From assembly GCA_021442155.1 (NCBI GenBank), contig CM038222.1, positions 114,455,121 through 114,519,120 on the forward strand: 64,000 bases of DNA. The letters run 5' to 3'. The position numbers and the translations under genes are program-made. This document shows, one piece after another, positions 49,450-63,029 of the stretch. Source of the DNA: Cymbidium sinense (Eukaryota > Streptophyta > Magnoliopsida > Asparagales > Orchidaceae). Each line of letters opens with the position of its first letter. The stretch's first letter is position 1. A model generated the notes under the pieces. It did not search any database and had not been told where the DNA came from. It saw only the letters and a list, made by a program, of their open reading frames with translations.

Positions 49450-50905
49450 GCAGAGCTTAGTTGCCAATTTTTTTTTTTCTTTGGGGTGTATAATGGTACC
49501 TGACTAAACTAGCATGTTTTATTAATTTAAATTAGCTTAATTTATTTTGGGGTGCGTAATAGAAATGCATGCTTTTTCTTAGTTTTTTTAATGTTATGCT
49601 CTATGATGAAATGCTTGGCATGTTAGGTTCCTAGGAAATCTAAATTTTCTATCCCACCTAAACTAAATAACTCAATGATAAAATAAAAAACTCCTAACCT
49701 TATTTAATTAAAAGCCCTAGGAATAACTTAAAAGCAACTAGAAATAATTAGCTTTTGGGAACCATGACAGCACATTATTTGTTCTCCTTGAATTGGGCAC
49801 TTCACCCAGTACACATAAGGGTGTATTTGACCATTGAGGATGACCACCCTTCTTAGGGGAACTATGCCTTTTGATTTTGATTTGGCCCACAACTATTTCT
49901 AATTGCATATCATTGAATGCATAAAATGCATACTCAAGGCCTCTAAAATGAATTGTGAGTGAAAATATATAAAAGGTGAAATTTATTTCATTAGTTAGGT
50001 GCATAACATGCCAAAAATTACAATAGGGATAGAGAGTGAGTTAGGTTCTTAGCTTCTTTCCCAAATGCATTAGCTCAAACATCTTGCATACATAAGACCA
50101 AACTCATGATTTTTAAAATTTCTTAGGTGGTTTTAGCTGGCAACCCTTCCAGGTGGGTTATAAGTCCAAAAGATTCAGGAAAATGCTCATTTTTCTATTA
50201 TAGGAAAAAACCAATAATTCTAAAAAAACATTTACATTAGGTTGAGCCTCTAACTTATGTTGGGATCATTTGTAGTCTTAGGGCCTGAAGCATCATATTG
50301 GAATAAGTTTTCAACCACTAGGCATTTATATAGTCTTATGTTGTTAGAATATAAGTCCTAGATTTTTAATAAAATATCAATTTAGAATTTCATTAAATTT
50401 GATCTTAAAAATGTAAAGTCCACTAATAGGATAATTGAAATGCTTATTAAGCATCTTAGTATCTATAAACATTTCTTACTCAATCTTGATTGGCCTATGA
50501 AAAGAATTCTTGCCCTTTAAAGCATTCCCTATTAAAATTCCAAATTAAGCATCAATTTAAGAGAATTTTTGAAATCCATAGAAATAAAAGTCTATATCTT
50601 TAATCGAGAGTGTTCTTTGGAAGAATTCCCTTTTTCTCAGGATGTAATTAACTATAGAGGTTTTCCCTTATAGAGAACTATGAACCTGACATAAAATAAA
50701 CCTTGTCCAAGTTTTCCATGTAGTTTAAGGGAAAAATCTCTAGAATATTAAAAGACCCATTAGCCTAGAGTCCTTATTAAATAATTAAATATATTATAGG
50801 ATAACATGTTTATCTTTCAAGATAATATATTTATCTCTTAATAACATATTTAATTACATAAATAAGAATTTTCTAAAATCTATGTGGTGTCATAAAATTT
50901 TCCCA

Positions 50906-53900
50906 ATGAATCTACTTATACTTTCCTAGATGAAGAAAAGTATAAAAGCATAGGTGAGCTTTACTAATAAATACAAATAAAAAAAAGTAAATAAATATAA
51001 ATTATTTTTTTTCTACTCCTAGTCTTTCCTCTAGTCAAGAATATACATTCATCCTTTAGGGTATGATGTCTCCAAGTACGAGTTCAAGAGGCTTAAATTT
51101 TATTTTATTTAACTAGTTGGCCCTACTAATTAAAGAGCAGTATCTAACTAGTTGACTCCACTAATTAATTACCCATCAACATGAATTATTCTACCCTAAG
51201 AATTCCTTTTGAATGATTAATGTTAGATATACAATGATATTTTTTTACTAACAAGTCCATCATAGGCTCTGTCACGATGCTTAAGGAGTTTATTCTAATT
51301 AATTTAGTTTCTGATGATCTTAGTATATGCCAATCATTATTTGGTGGCTTACCAAGTGGCTCAACTTTCCAATTATAAAATTAGGTGAAGAAGATATTAT
51401 TTTCATTTTATGATGGACATTGGTTATTATTTTAATTATTTATAACTATTCTCAAATATTGATAATTATTAATTATTATTTAACTCAATAAGTTCTTAAC
51501 TCTAAAAACTAAGAATCAATGTCCAAAGCATCATAAAAAGTTGTGAAATTTTTATATGATATTTAGATTATCAAGCTAAGCATTTGGTGTATTATTCATA
51601 ATTTTATAATTTTTTAATATTTTTATCAAATTATATTGTTGTTTAATTAGGCTTAGAAATTCATAAAATTCCAATTTTAAAATATAATTTTTTTTAAAAG
51701 TCTATGATTGATATCTTAGGAATTCTAATGGTTTTTAAACATTTTCTCTAATATATTTTTAATTTTTCTTAAATTTTTAATTATGGAAATATTTAATATA
51801 TTTAAAAAAAATTATTAGTTAACTTATCTTAAATAAAAAATTAATGAAAATTTTCAATATATTTAGATTATTATTATAAACACTATATTAATTTTTATAA
51901 TTTTTTTACATATATTTTATTTATGTTTAAGTTTGATTTTTAAAATTATTAATTTGATTTGAAATTTTATTATAGATTTATTTTATGTTAGATCATTATG
52001 AAATTTTTTATAAATTTAGGCTATCATTGTGAATATCACATAAAATTTTCATGAGTTAGTTAATTATATTTACTATTTTATTGCTTTTGAACTATGTTTT
52101 GATGTAGTAAAAATTACAAAACTTATTTATTTTTATTTAAAGTTTATGAAAAATATTTATAACCTTAGACTAAAATTTTAACATCTCTTAAATATTTCAT
52201 ATATTTTCACAAAGTATTTTAATTTTTTTTATTTTTGAATGGTAAAATAGAGGCTTAAAAATTGATTTCGTTTAATTTTTTATTTTAGTTTATTTAAAAC
52301 TTTTATAAATTGCTCATAATTGATTTGAAAATTTTAATTCTAGTTTGCACCTTTGGTTAAATTTTCATGACTTTGGGAAGTGTCTGTGTTTTAAAAAAAT
52401 TTTAAACACTAAGAAAATGAATTTTTAAAATTACATTTAGACTAATCATATGTGGTTTGAACTTTTTATAAGTTCTATTTTTGGTAAAGTATATATCATG
52501 AAAATTTCATGGGTTTATACATACTGGTTAGTTAAAAGAAAATCTAAAGAAAAAGCTTAAATATTTAAACATGGATCAATCTATGTCATTGGATTTAATT
52601 AGCTTAGAATTAAGAACTGTACCATCATCGCTTTTGTGGAGATGAGCCACGAACTAGATATAATGGGTTGGGCTTGGGTCAACATGACTTGAGATGTAAA
52701 ATTCCCCTCTCTTAGGGCATCTTGAGCCAAATTATACACTAGAATCTTGAGTGGGAGGAGAGCTTAGGGAGCTTCATGTGATTGAGATGAACACAACTGC
52801 AAGTTTTCTCAATACACCTCCTTATAGTTCATCATGTGGTCTAATTAAATTTTTTCAAGTCATGACTATAGCTTAGTCAGGAGATTAATTGAGTGGCAGA
52901 GGAGGTAAGGAAGTCATTTGATTTTGCTTGTGGAGCTCAAGAGATGGCGTCTAACCTCTCAATAGTTAAATTGGGGCCCTATTTATAGACCTTAATATAC
53001 TCTATATCAACCCATGGTTGAGCTAAATTTCTTGTTAACCAGCAGCTGATTTGAGCCAAATGATACTGAAGGAGGTAAGAGATGTTCTATGCAATGTATA
53101 AGGATAGGATCAAGTGCCCTAAGGATTGTTGATATTAGACGAGCTTATCTCCACCATTAACTACCCAATTGGTAGCTTAGTAGATTAGTTGATTCACCAA
53201 TCTTCCCAAATCCAATCTAGAATGAGTTTGAACCCATTTGGGCAAAGGGAAAAAAATTTGATTATTTGAAAATGTTCAATGGAAATTTCTAAAAAATACT
53301 ATTCAATGGGTTGGTTTTAATAGTTTGTCTTACATAGTTGGCCAAACCAAGTTAAAGTGAACTAAAATTTTTTATAAACATTCTTTTTTAGCCATATTCC
53401 AAATTTCTAAAAGATTTGACAAATTGCTTAGTAAATTTTAATTTGAAATGAGATCATGCTCATTTGAGTTACATTTTGACACTATGAACTATATGTTTTA
53501 ATTAGCCCATATAAAGTGGCCAAATAACTTTGGGTTCAACTAGATAATTATTTAGGTGCCCTAAGCAATAATGATTTCCAAGAACTTAATTTTATAAAGG
53601 TTGTGATGATTTAATTAAGACCTTAGTTAATATGATGACATCTCAGGTCAATAATTAATTCAGATAATCAAATTGTAAAGAATGTATATGGAAAAGGTGG
53701 AATGCTTAGGCTCAATTTTGGGTCAATCAATTTGAAATTTGAACCAATTTGAATTTCATTAACTTGATTGTGTCAAAATGAATAAAAAGAGTTAATAGGT
53801 TAAATTGATGAAATTGAACCCATCATTAAACCAAAGAAAAGTGTCAATTTTAAATATGAATAAGCTTCATGGATGATTTGGTAGAAATCTTGGGATTAAT

Positions 53901-54447
53901 TCTAACTAAGTAAAAGATTGACCTTAGTTTAACTTAAATTTGGCTTAAGGTTGACTTTATAATGTATGGCCAACCTAAGTTTATAATCATTTTTTTAATT
54001 GTCTAAGAGAAATATTATATAATTGAAATTGTTCATTAAGATTAATAAAGTTGATAGAGGTATTGATACCTACTTATGAGCATAGGGTGAGGGTGAATAA
54101 GCTTCCATTGACTCAGGCCTAGATCAAATCCCTCAAGATATTTTAGAGGTTGGGCAAGGCAGACCTCAAAATGTTATGCTCAATTTTAAAATCAAAAGGA
54201 TCGTAAAGATGGATTTAATTGCTTAGATTTGACACTTATTCCATGAGGAAGAGTTCAAACCATTGCAATAGACGAACTATACCTTAGGGTTAGCTAGAGT
54301 AAAACATAAGGTGTAAGAAAGGCTTAATAGAAGAGCCTCCTACATGGGCTCCTCCTAAGGCTTACTTAATGATACGGTAATATTTTTTATTTTAGTTGCT
54401 TATAAAAGATTTTAAGTTTAATTCTATTGACATTTTTTTGTGTCAAA
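50906..54447. other. Unassigned AT-rich stretch
   Basis: 51,000-52,560 is extremely AT-rich with no feature recognised. 52,580-54,350 has scattered GGGTCAA/TTGACC words (52,667, 53,725, 53,930) suggesting a remote, inverted relative of the long units, but I cannot align it. No coding similarity seen. Confidence 0.4.
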
Positions 54448-54780
54448 AATGTTATAGAGATGCAGAAGCTCAAGTGGATGAGTGGCTTTACACTTAAAAA
54501 AAATGTAAAATGTATATATCTATGTGAAAAGTATGGAGTAGCTCCAATGGTTGATAAGATTAAAAAAAGTCACCTTTGATGGTTTTGTCACATAAAATGT
54601 CAATCATTTGATGATCCAATTAAAATAGTATATATATTTTATTCATCCTATGTTAAGAAATATAGAGGTGAACTTAATAGAATTGGTTAGGAAGTATAAA
54701 AATGACCTTATTTCATTATAAATTAATGAAAATATGATTTTTAATAGGACACAATGAGAAAAAGGATTCATGTAGCTTAT
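54448..54780 (+). pseudogene. C-terminus of an RTE-type LINE ORF2
   Basis: One frame with a few stops reads NVIEMQKLKWMSGFTLKK, EKYGVAPMVDKIKKSHL then stop, WFCHIK, and at the end MRKRIHVAY. This matches the well-known plant RTE reverse-transcriptase C-terminal region (EM..LRWM.G.T.KD....I..K.GVAPI..K....L.WFGHI ... EWR.R.HVADP). The palm/finger and active-site parts of RT are not present upstream, so this is a 5'-truncated copy, usual for LINEs. No poly(A) or target duplication could be fixed. Confidence 0.7.
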
Positions 54781-57700
54781 TGTTGTTGATCTTTACTTAG
54801 CATATTTTGATATTCTTAAATATTTATACTTTTATATTTTTTCATTCTTTCTCCATCTAATTTATTTATTATAACCTTACTACTATTTATATGAATTCTT
54901 TTCATACCCTAAACACCTTTAACTTAAAAATATTATAAAAAGTTTTAAAGTTAATTTATGAAATTTTTTAATTTTATTAAAATTTATTTGAATTTTATTA
55001 AAATTTTTACTACTAATATTGGTTTTGATTTTAATTAATATGTTAATCTAACTATTATTAATTAATTCAAGGAGGTTAAACACATCTTAGAGAACTCCCA
55101 ATATATGGGGTTAATTGGATTAATAATTTACATTTAATTTTTAGTTTTTCTTCAGTTATTTTAAAATTACTCAATCAAAATTAGATATCTTATTTTTTAA
55201 TTATTTTTGTGTAGAGTAATTATTTTTTTGATTTTTTATAATTAGTTATGAATTTTTAAAGTTTCTAATGTTTTGTTAAAGTTTTAACTATATTTAACCA
55301 TTTGTCCATGCAGTAGTTGAAGCAATATACTTTACACATGGTGCATGCTGATTAAGGGCATTTCTATGCTAAGGTATAAAGAACAAATATGTGATGAATC
55401 TTAGCTATTCCATTAAGATCAAACAACTTGAGAGGTTCTATTGGCTAAATGGGGGTTGAAGTATTCTAGATACCATGTGATCTCTACCATCTATTTAATA
55501 TAAAGTAAATGGATAGTGATCAAGACATCTCCTACCTTTAACTCAAGATGAAGACCTTTTGATATTTTTCTTTCTATTCAAGTAATCCAATGAAAATTTC
55601 ATGATTATTTTGCATTGAAAAGAGTTTAAAAGTCTTAGAGAACCTATCCAATGGGCGAACTAACTAATGATCTAAGTTCATTTCTTAAGGTGTCAAATGA
55701 TAAGCAAATTAAATTGGGTTTAGGGTTTCTTCAATTCAATTTCTTTGATCCAAGATAGTTGGGGTGTAATTATTGATTCTAAAGAATTTGTTAAGCAAAA
55801 ATGATCACTTCTCTTAAAGACTACAGAAATTAAAGAGATTTGGACTAATGGAGACAACTCCACCTCCACAAGCTCATTGAAGCTTGATGGTTAAGTGTGT
55901 ATGGATAGAAATCATAACTAGAAAAAGGCTTATGGATACTTGCTAGAGGTATGGGGAGCATTTTGAATGCATGAAATAGAACATATAATAGTTCAAAAAA
56001 TAGCTATATATAAGCTAAACTCAAAAGATTTCTCATTAATGCTAAGGGAAATGTAGTGAATTTTAGCTAGGCAAGGATGAAGTAATGGAGTGATGACAAG
56101 TGGTTAGAGGCATCCCAACCATTAAGGACCATTATGTTGTTGTTTACGATTGAACCCATTATTAGTCATGGTAGCAATCCATGAAATTTCAATATAATGG
56201 TAAGTTGTTGTTATGAGGATGGCTAGGGTTGATTGGAAGGCTATCAAGATTATCTACCAAGCCTTAGTTTAGAGAGAATTAGTTCAGGAATTTAGTTGTA
56301 AATTTTTTGGTCACTATGTTTAGATTAGCTTAACACTTGAGTTAGCTGAATTAGGCTAAAATGGCTTAATAATCTACATTAACACTTAAGAATGGGTTAG
56401 CAAAACATGGATTTTTAAAGAAAAAATAGCTAAAGTTTGATCAATTAATCAAATGGAGTACAAAAAGGTGGCCCAAAAAGAAAGAAACAATCACTCCCAA
56501 AAAAAAAAGAGGATAGCTCAATAAGAATGAAATAGAAACTACAAACCTTAAAGGGATTAGCTACTAGGATAGTTAAAAATAAAGCTAAATAATGACAAAT
56601 TTTATAAGTTGTAAAAGCCAAGTAATATTTATAGTTTTGTTCAAAAAGGTCAAAAGTTGTTCTTGTGCCTTGAGCTTTTTTTTTTGTACTTAATTTAAAT
56701 CTTTATGCAAAGTCCTCCTATATGTCTTCATAATATGTGTAATCTTTAGAAAAATCCTCCATATAATTCCTTTTCTTCACTTGCATCTTCAGCTTGTTAT
56801 CAAGCATGTCTCTTTTTACCTGCATACCCCAAAAGGCTATAAGCATACAATAAAAAAAAAATTAGTATACCAATAAAAAAATTAAAAAGCATTAAAAAGA
56901 AAGAAGACATTTTAAGACTTAGCTAATCCCAAATGTCTTTATCACTAAGACATAATTTTTATATCTTTTATATCTTGCATGGGATTTGTCTTAATTATAA
57001 TAATATCCTTGATAACATTTGGGTTCATAACACGCAACCAACTATAAACCACAAATCTTAATACCTTCTATAATTCCTAAAATAACAACATGGTAGAGAA
57101 GATGAAAATAATGAAATAGCAATAAGCATGCAAAAAAATCTAATTATTAAAATTTTAATAGATTTAATTATTAAAGAAAATAATCACATAAAGATAAATG
57201 ATTTAAAAGCCTCAAGCTTAACATAACTAACAAAGTATAATTTTAAAGATCAGATGTAGAATCCAAAAAATAATCACCATATATAAATTTAGTGCAACAA
57301 ACTAAGGCATGCATGCCACTAGCCCCAATAAAAGAGGAAAACTAAATCGAGGATTGCCACCAACCCTTTGTATACTTTGGGATTAACATCATATCCATCA
57401 ATATGTCTAGGGATAAAATCTAACTTTTTAACATAATTCCTCAAGAAAAGTTTAGTTTTCAATTTATTGCTCAAACAATATACCCAAACTAGCAAAGAGT
57501 TATTAAGTCAAAGAAAATAAATTGTCACAACAATATACTGTTTGTATAAAAAAGATGAAAGAAACCAAGAAATTATTAATCACAAATACCAAACAATGAA
57601 AAATATAGATTATAGAATTGAAAGATTAATACAAAAGTACATATACCATCTTAAAGTCAAGATTAAATCTATATCCCAACAATGAAGTTCTTTAAGGCCA

Positions 57701-58584
57701 TCATCAACATTCACACAATAAATTTTAATTACAATACCAAATATTATGCAACCAAGATTGACATGAAAATCTTGCCTCACTGAACTATATGAGAAATCTA
57801 GATAATATCTCATACCCACCAAATTAAATAAAATCATTGCTAATTATAATAAAAATTTTTATACATGCCGTAATTCATCAATGTAGCTAGCTTTTTATAA
57901 TAATAACACAAGCATAACTATATTATACCCCAATACTGATATTTGCAAACAATCCATTTCCAAAAATTAAAACATATTACCAAACCAAGAATCCTTATAT
58001 CAAATATATTTAAGTTAGCTAGAACAAGATTTAAAATAGGAAATAATATAACCGTACATTTAAATAATTGATGAATGGCGTTAGAAATTGATTCCATTTC
58101 AAAACACTTTTGTTATCCTCTTATAAATATGTTAAAATTAAAATATAAGCTAATTTGTGAAAAACAAATATAGTCACCAACATTTACCAATGCAAAGGAC
58201 ATGTAATATAACACTAAAGGATACAAAAACAATAATAAAAATATAACTAGTAAAATCATCATCGCCATCATTATCAATATTCAACATTAATTCCATAAAG
58301 CTTTATATTGAAAAAAATTGAGTCAAGCTCAACAAAATCAATCTATCCAGCCATATCACCATAAACCAAATAAAATATAACTAAACAAATAAAAAAATAG
58401 TTCATGTAAATACCACCTAATAATAAACCATAAGGAAAGTTTACAAAGGTTAAAAATATTGTAAAACTTGATCATAACCAGAACTTTATCATGCTAGTTG
58501 AGTCAAACATATGACAAACTAGTTTTACCAAAATTAACCTTCCCATGAAGCTATGTAAGAGTATTATCAAGATTTTATTTGATA
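54781..58584. other. Unassigned AT-rich stretch
   Basis: No confident feature. The 75-residue minus ORF at 57,610-57,837 and short open stretches around 55,300-56,450 show no recognised motif. 56,460-58,580 could be the 3' flank of the RNase H fragment but no LINE tail is visible. Confidence 0.35.
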
Positions 58585-58975
58585 AAGCTAGATGAGTTTG
58601 CTCTTCTTTAGCAAAAAGTAAGCACAAGAATTGCCTTCTCTTAAGATATGATAAGCCTTGTGATTAGAGGAGGCCAGGAGTTTCCTTATATTATTAATCA
58701 AGAAAAACATTTTTGTCTTTCCCTTTTCATTAGAATTGATTTAATGTATGTGCAATAAAGCATCCACTTCAATCAAGAGATTTTCCATGTTCATTTAAAT
58801 ACATAAGTTAAGAGCATAATTAAGAGCCATCAATATAGCAAAAATAACTAAACATAGAGAAAAAGGATCTTTAAAATCAATTATTACCTTAATAATGGAA
58901 TCTATAAAATACCCCCACAATTGTATTTATAATTTGAGACCAAGCCATCAATATAAATTTTTATGAAACATTTAT
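58585..58975 (-). pseudogene. Decayed RNase H-like domain (RVT_3 type, L1-like retroelement)
   Basis: Minus strand: IKIYIDGLVSNYKYNCGGIL, frameshift, DSIIKVIIDF, FAILMALNYALNL, stop, MENLLIEVDALLHI, stop, INNIRKLLASSNHKAYHILR, EGNSCAYFLLKKS. This follows the plant retroelement RNase H pattern (K.N.DG......GG..RD..G.......... EAEL.AL..GL..A......V..E.DS......I ... I......HV.REGN..AD.LAK). Two acidic residues are kept (DG and EvD); the EaEL glutamate is missing and the final AD is AY, so it is catalytically dead. No RT or zinc-finger part recognised upstream. Confidence 0.7.
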
Positions 58976-59379
58976 CAGGTTATTGACACACCACAAATCT
59001 AAGCAATTTATTAATGGTATAGTTAACCATATTAATTTCAAAATTTATAATGACTAATCTATTGCAATGAAAGTTTTTTAGGTGTAAGAATTTTGGAAAT
59101 AAAAATAGATCTAATTTTATCTTTAGTTCTTGTAATAATTATATTACTATTCTTATGTTTGCATTAATTCTATCCAACCACAAAAACAAAATAACAGATA
59201 AATCTATAATTATTTTAATTAATTATTTATTTATTTGAAAATAAACTTCTAATAAATTGATTATGGAAATGTTACAATAGAAAAAAGAAGATAAAAATTT
59301 TCATCATACCACATTCAAACATGAGAAGCAAAGACCCGATTAGCAAAACATATTAATTATTTCAATATGGAAGCATGAT
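58976..59379. other. Unassigned stretch
   Basis: Nothing recognised. Confidence 0.4.
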
Positions 59380-60992
59380 TGGTAATTTTTACACCCTATA
59401 CGCAAGTGCACGTGTCAAATCTAGAACTATAAAATGAGTATAGTATCATTCTCACAAGGATTAAAGAAAAAATTGATATTAATTTATATTGAGTTAAGTA
59501 CTAATCTTTTTTAACTTAATTTTTATTCAACAGAATGTAAAATGCTTAATTAAAATAACTATATGCTATTTTACAAGATATTTAAAAGACTAATTTTTCT
59601 ATTTCTATATTTTTATAAGGAATATAGGTATTTTTCATACTTTTAAAAGTAGTACTCTAAATTTATGAAACTTTTAATTATGTATTATATTAAACTAAGC
59701 ATTGAAATTAATTTTAAGTATGTAGTTCCAATAACGAGCAAAAATGATAGTCTCTATGTCTAGAGAAGTATAACCAAACAAATCCCTTTACCTAGTTTTC
59801 TCTCTGGTGATAAGTAAATTTTGATAGGTTGTATTACTCATATTTTACTTTAAATGATTATAAATCATAAAATTAATCATATGTTTAATGGCTATTTAGT
59901 AGTTCGATTATCTAGTATATTAATGATTGTTTAGTATATTCATTTAGGTTTTTCTAATTGTTCTTCTAGGACTCTATTGATATCTCTAGATAATATTTGA
60001 TTTTAACATTGTTGTTTGCTAGATCACAAGTAAATACAACATGAAAAAAAATAAAACACCATATTCATTAAAAGTAAAAATAATTTTCTAATATTAATCC
60101 ATAAAATATAGTCTAATACAATTCAAACATAAAAAAGTTTACATTAATTCGAAGCTCTTAATGGATTAGTGTTTCATAGTAAAGAAGAGGAAAATCTCAT
60201 TAAACATAGTAGAACAAGATGTAGTATAACCAAAGAAGAAAAGAAAGAGCACACCGAGTAGGTATTTTATGTACACCCTTTGCGATCTTGTACTATTTTC
60301 TTAAGGAAATATCAAACATCCCCTATTGAAAATCCTTGATTGTTGCTCTCCTTCTCCACCACTTAAAAAAATCCTCTTCCACATCACTCTCATAACACTC
60401 TCATAGCACTTGGAGTGTCACTTTCTAAGTGCTTAAAAAAAAAAAAAACTCACACACACTCACACTCACTCCCCTTTTGCCAAAATTTAAAAATAAAATA
60501 AAAGTCCTTATTACTTAGAAATGCCATGTATTTATAGTCTATAAATTGCCCTGGTCGGTTTCTCTAATGCATTGCTAAAACTAACTCAAAACTGCTCGAA
60601 ACCATGGCTATCATCACAAATCTATTCTATTTGGACATAGCACTGCGACGATGTTGATGCAATGCTATGGCAATGGAAATGGCATTGCAATACTACTGAT
60701 CTGGTACATCATCGCCGTGCTTGCTGCCTCTACTTCATATTTTTCTTCCGATACAATGCCGCAACACTAATTATCCAACACTTAGGCAATAAGCTTGCTA
60801 TAAAATTGTGCCAAATGAGTCACATCTAGCGTCATGGCCTTACTATAAAATTACCCTAATTTAGGTCATTTTTAGTATCGTGGCACTAGGCCTAAATTCT
60901 TTTTTTTTAAATTTTCCTGTTACAACACAAAATATACTCAAAATAAACAAATTATAAGAACATGAAACTTTCATAATTTTAATACATCAAAT
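59380..60992 (+). mobile_element. Possible LTR or LTR-flank sequence
   Basis: TGGTAATTTTTACACCC then TATACGCAAGTGCACGTGTC and AGTATAGTATCATTCTCAC resemble a phrase (CGCAAGTGCACG ... GTATCGTTCCCACAGGGATT) that recurs at the start of a common plant LTR-type repeat; this is recall, not a search. Downstream are CTCTCATAACACTCTCATAGC (60,390), GGCATTGCAATACT-type words (60,690) and ACTTGTCCTCAAGTAA (61,012). Ends are not certain. Confidence 0.3.
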
Positions 60993-61936
<944 letters not shown>

Positions 61937-62750
61937 CCACCAAAATCAAACTATTACTTGTCCTCAAGTAAATTGATACATTTATCCATATTTTATAATT
62001 TTGAGTTATTTGATAATATTAATTTTTGGAAGTCTAAAATAAATAAATAAAAATATTTAACTAAAAGTTGAACTTATATTTTAATGTCTATTCTTTCATT
62101 TCATAATTCCAAACTAAAATATCTCAAATTCTTAATATTAATTAAAATTTTCTTTATTAAACTTTCTTAGTGCATATTATCATTGTTGATTCTTATAAAG
62201 ATGAATGAATTGACTTTTAATAAATAGTTATCCATATAATAGATATAAGCATAATTTTTTACATTCTCAATTGAAATTATGAACATTGTTGTTCCATAAT
62301 TTTATTGAATTGATTTAGATTGCAATAATTTTAAAGTTCAATCATGATACTCACCCTTAAGTGATACCTTCTATTTATTTTTCTTCTTTTCTTCTTTCCT
62401 ATATATATATATAGAAGTACCCATGATAAATATGCTACAATCTTAACTCAATTCAATATGAACTTATTTATTTAATAAAATTTCATAGGTTCTAATTAAT
62501 AATAATTTATATTATGTTATTTCTTATTATATGTATTTATATTTATTTTAATATAAGTTTATTAAGAATCTCCTATGTGTGATGTCTATGCTTAAAGAAA
62601 ATTTTAACTTAATAAAAATTATTAGTTTTTCTCAGATATTTTTTTATTATTAGTTTGAAAGTAATTCAATGATTAAATAAAACATTAAATATAAATTGCT
62701 ATTTTTGAGTTGAAATTTTGTTTAATTTTCTTTAGCTTCCAATAATTTTC
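61937..62750 (+). repeat. Tandem duplication, unit 2 (~814 bp)
   Basis: Begins CCACCAAAATCAAACTATTA; shares TTTTTGGAAGTCTAAAATAA, GATTCTTATA(C/A)AGATGAATG, GTACCCATGATAAATATGC and GCTTCCAATAATTTTC with unit 1. It has an additional TTCTTCTTTTC stretch before the TA run. Confidence 0.9.
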
Positions 62751-62992
62751 TAATGAAAAATTCAAGTTTAAAAATATAAATATATCAATTTCAAGAGATA
62801 TAATAATTAAAGTTTATGGTTTCTAACTAACATTATGTAAACATCACATTTAACTATAGTACATGTGATAAAAGAATATTTAACATTTATTTTTTACTTG
62901 AAGAAATACAAATGTAAATACACAAATTTTAAAACTACTACAAATAGAAATACACAAAAATTCACCAAAAAACATGAAAACTTTCATAATCC
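62751..62992. other. Short AT-rich spacer
   Basis: Nothing recognised. Confidence 0.4.
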
Positions 62993-63017
62993 CGATGATG
63001 ATGATGATGATGATGAT
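62993..63017 (+). repeat. GAT trinucleotide microsatellite
   Basis: About eight GAT repeats, just past the 3' end of the minus-strand plant-transposon ORF. Confidence 0.9.
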
Positions 63018-63029
63018 ATGATCCCCTGA

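Larger units (their letters stand above)
43946..50905 (+). mobile_element. Long LTR-like unit D, diverged
   Basis: Starts near CATGTTGTCCTCATTTC (43,946), corresponding to TGTTGACCTCATTT of C. It then follows the same order: weak TTGACC/AATTGA-rich block (44,100-44,900), GC-richer island (45,230-46,170) with palindromic stem, a long AT-rich stretch, one core repeat (48,663-48,756), TATATAAAGG (49,441), GGCATGTTAGGTTCCTAGG (49,617), ACTATAGAGGTTTTCC, and CTATGTGGTGTC (50,880) near the 3' end. The 3' boundary is approximate (50,890-50,945) and no target duplication was found. It is the most diverged of the four units, hence probably the oldest. Small ORFs inside (45,323-45,586; 45,979-46,179; minus 49,738-50,004) are not shared with the other units. 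Confidence 0.65.

Noticed and set aside
62993..63017. GAT run as an acidic C-terminus of plant-transposon copy 2
   Set aside because: On the coding (minus) strand it reads ATC/TCA/CAT, not GAT, so it does not correspond to the Asp-rich end of copy 1.
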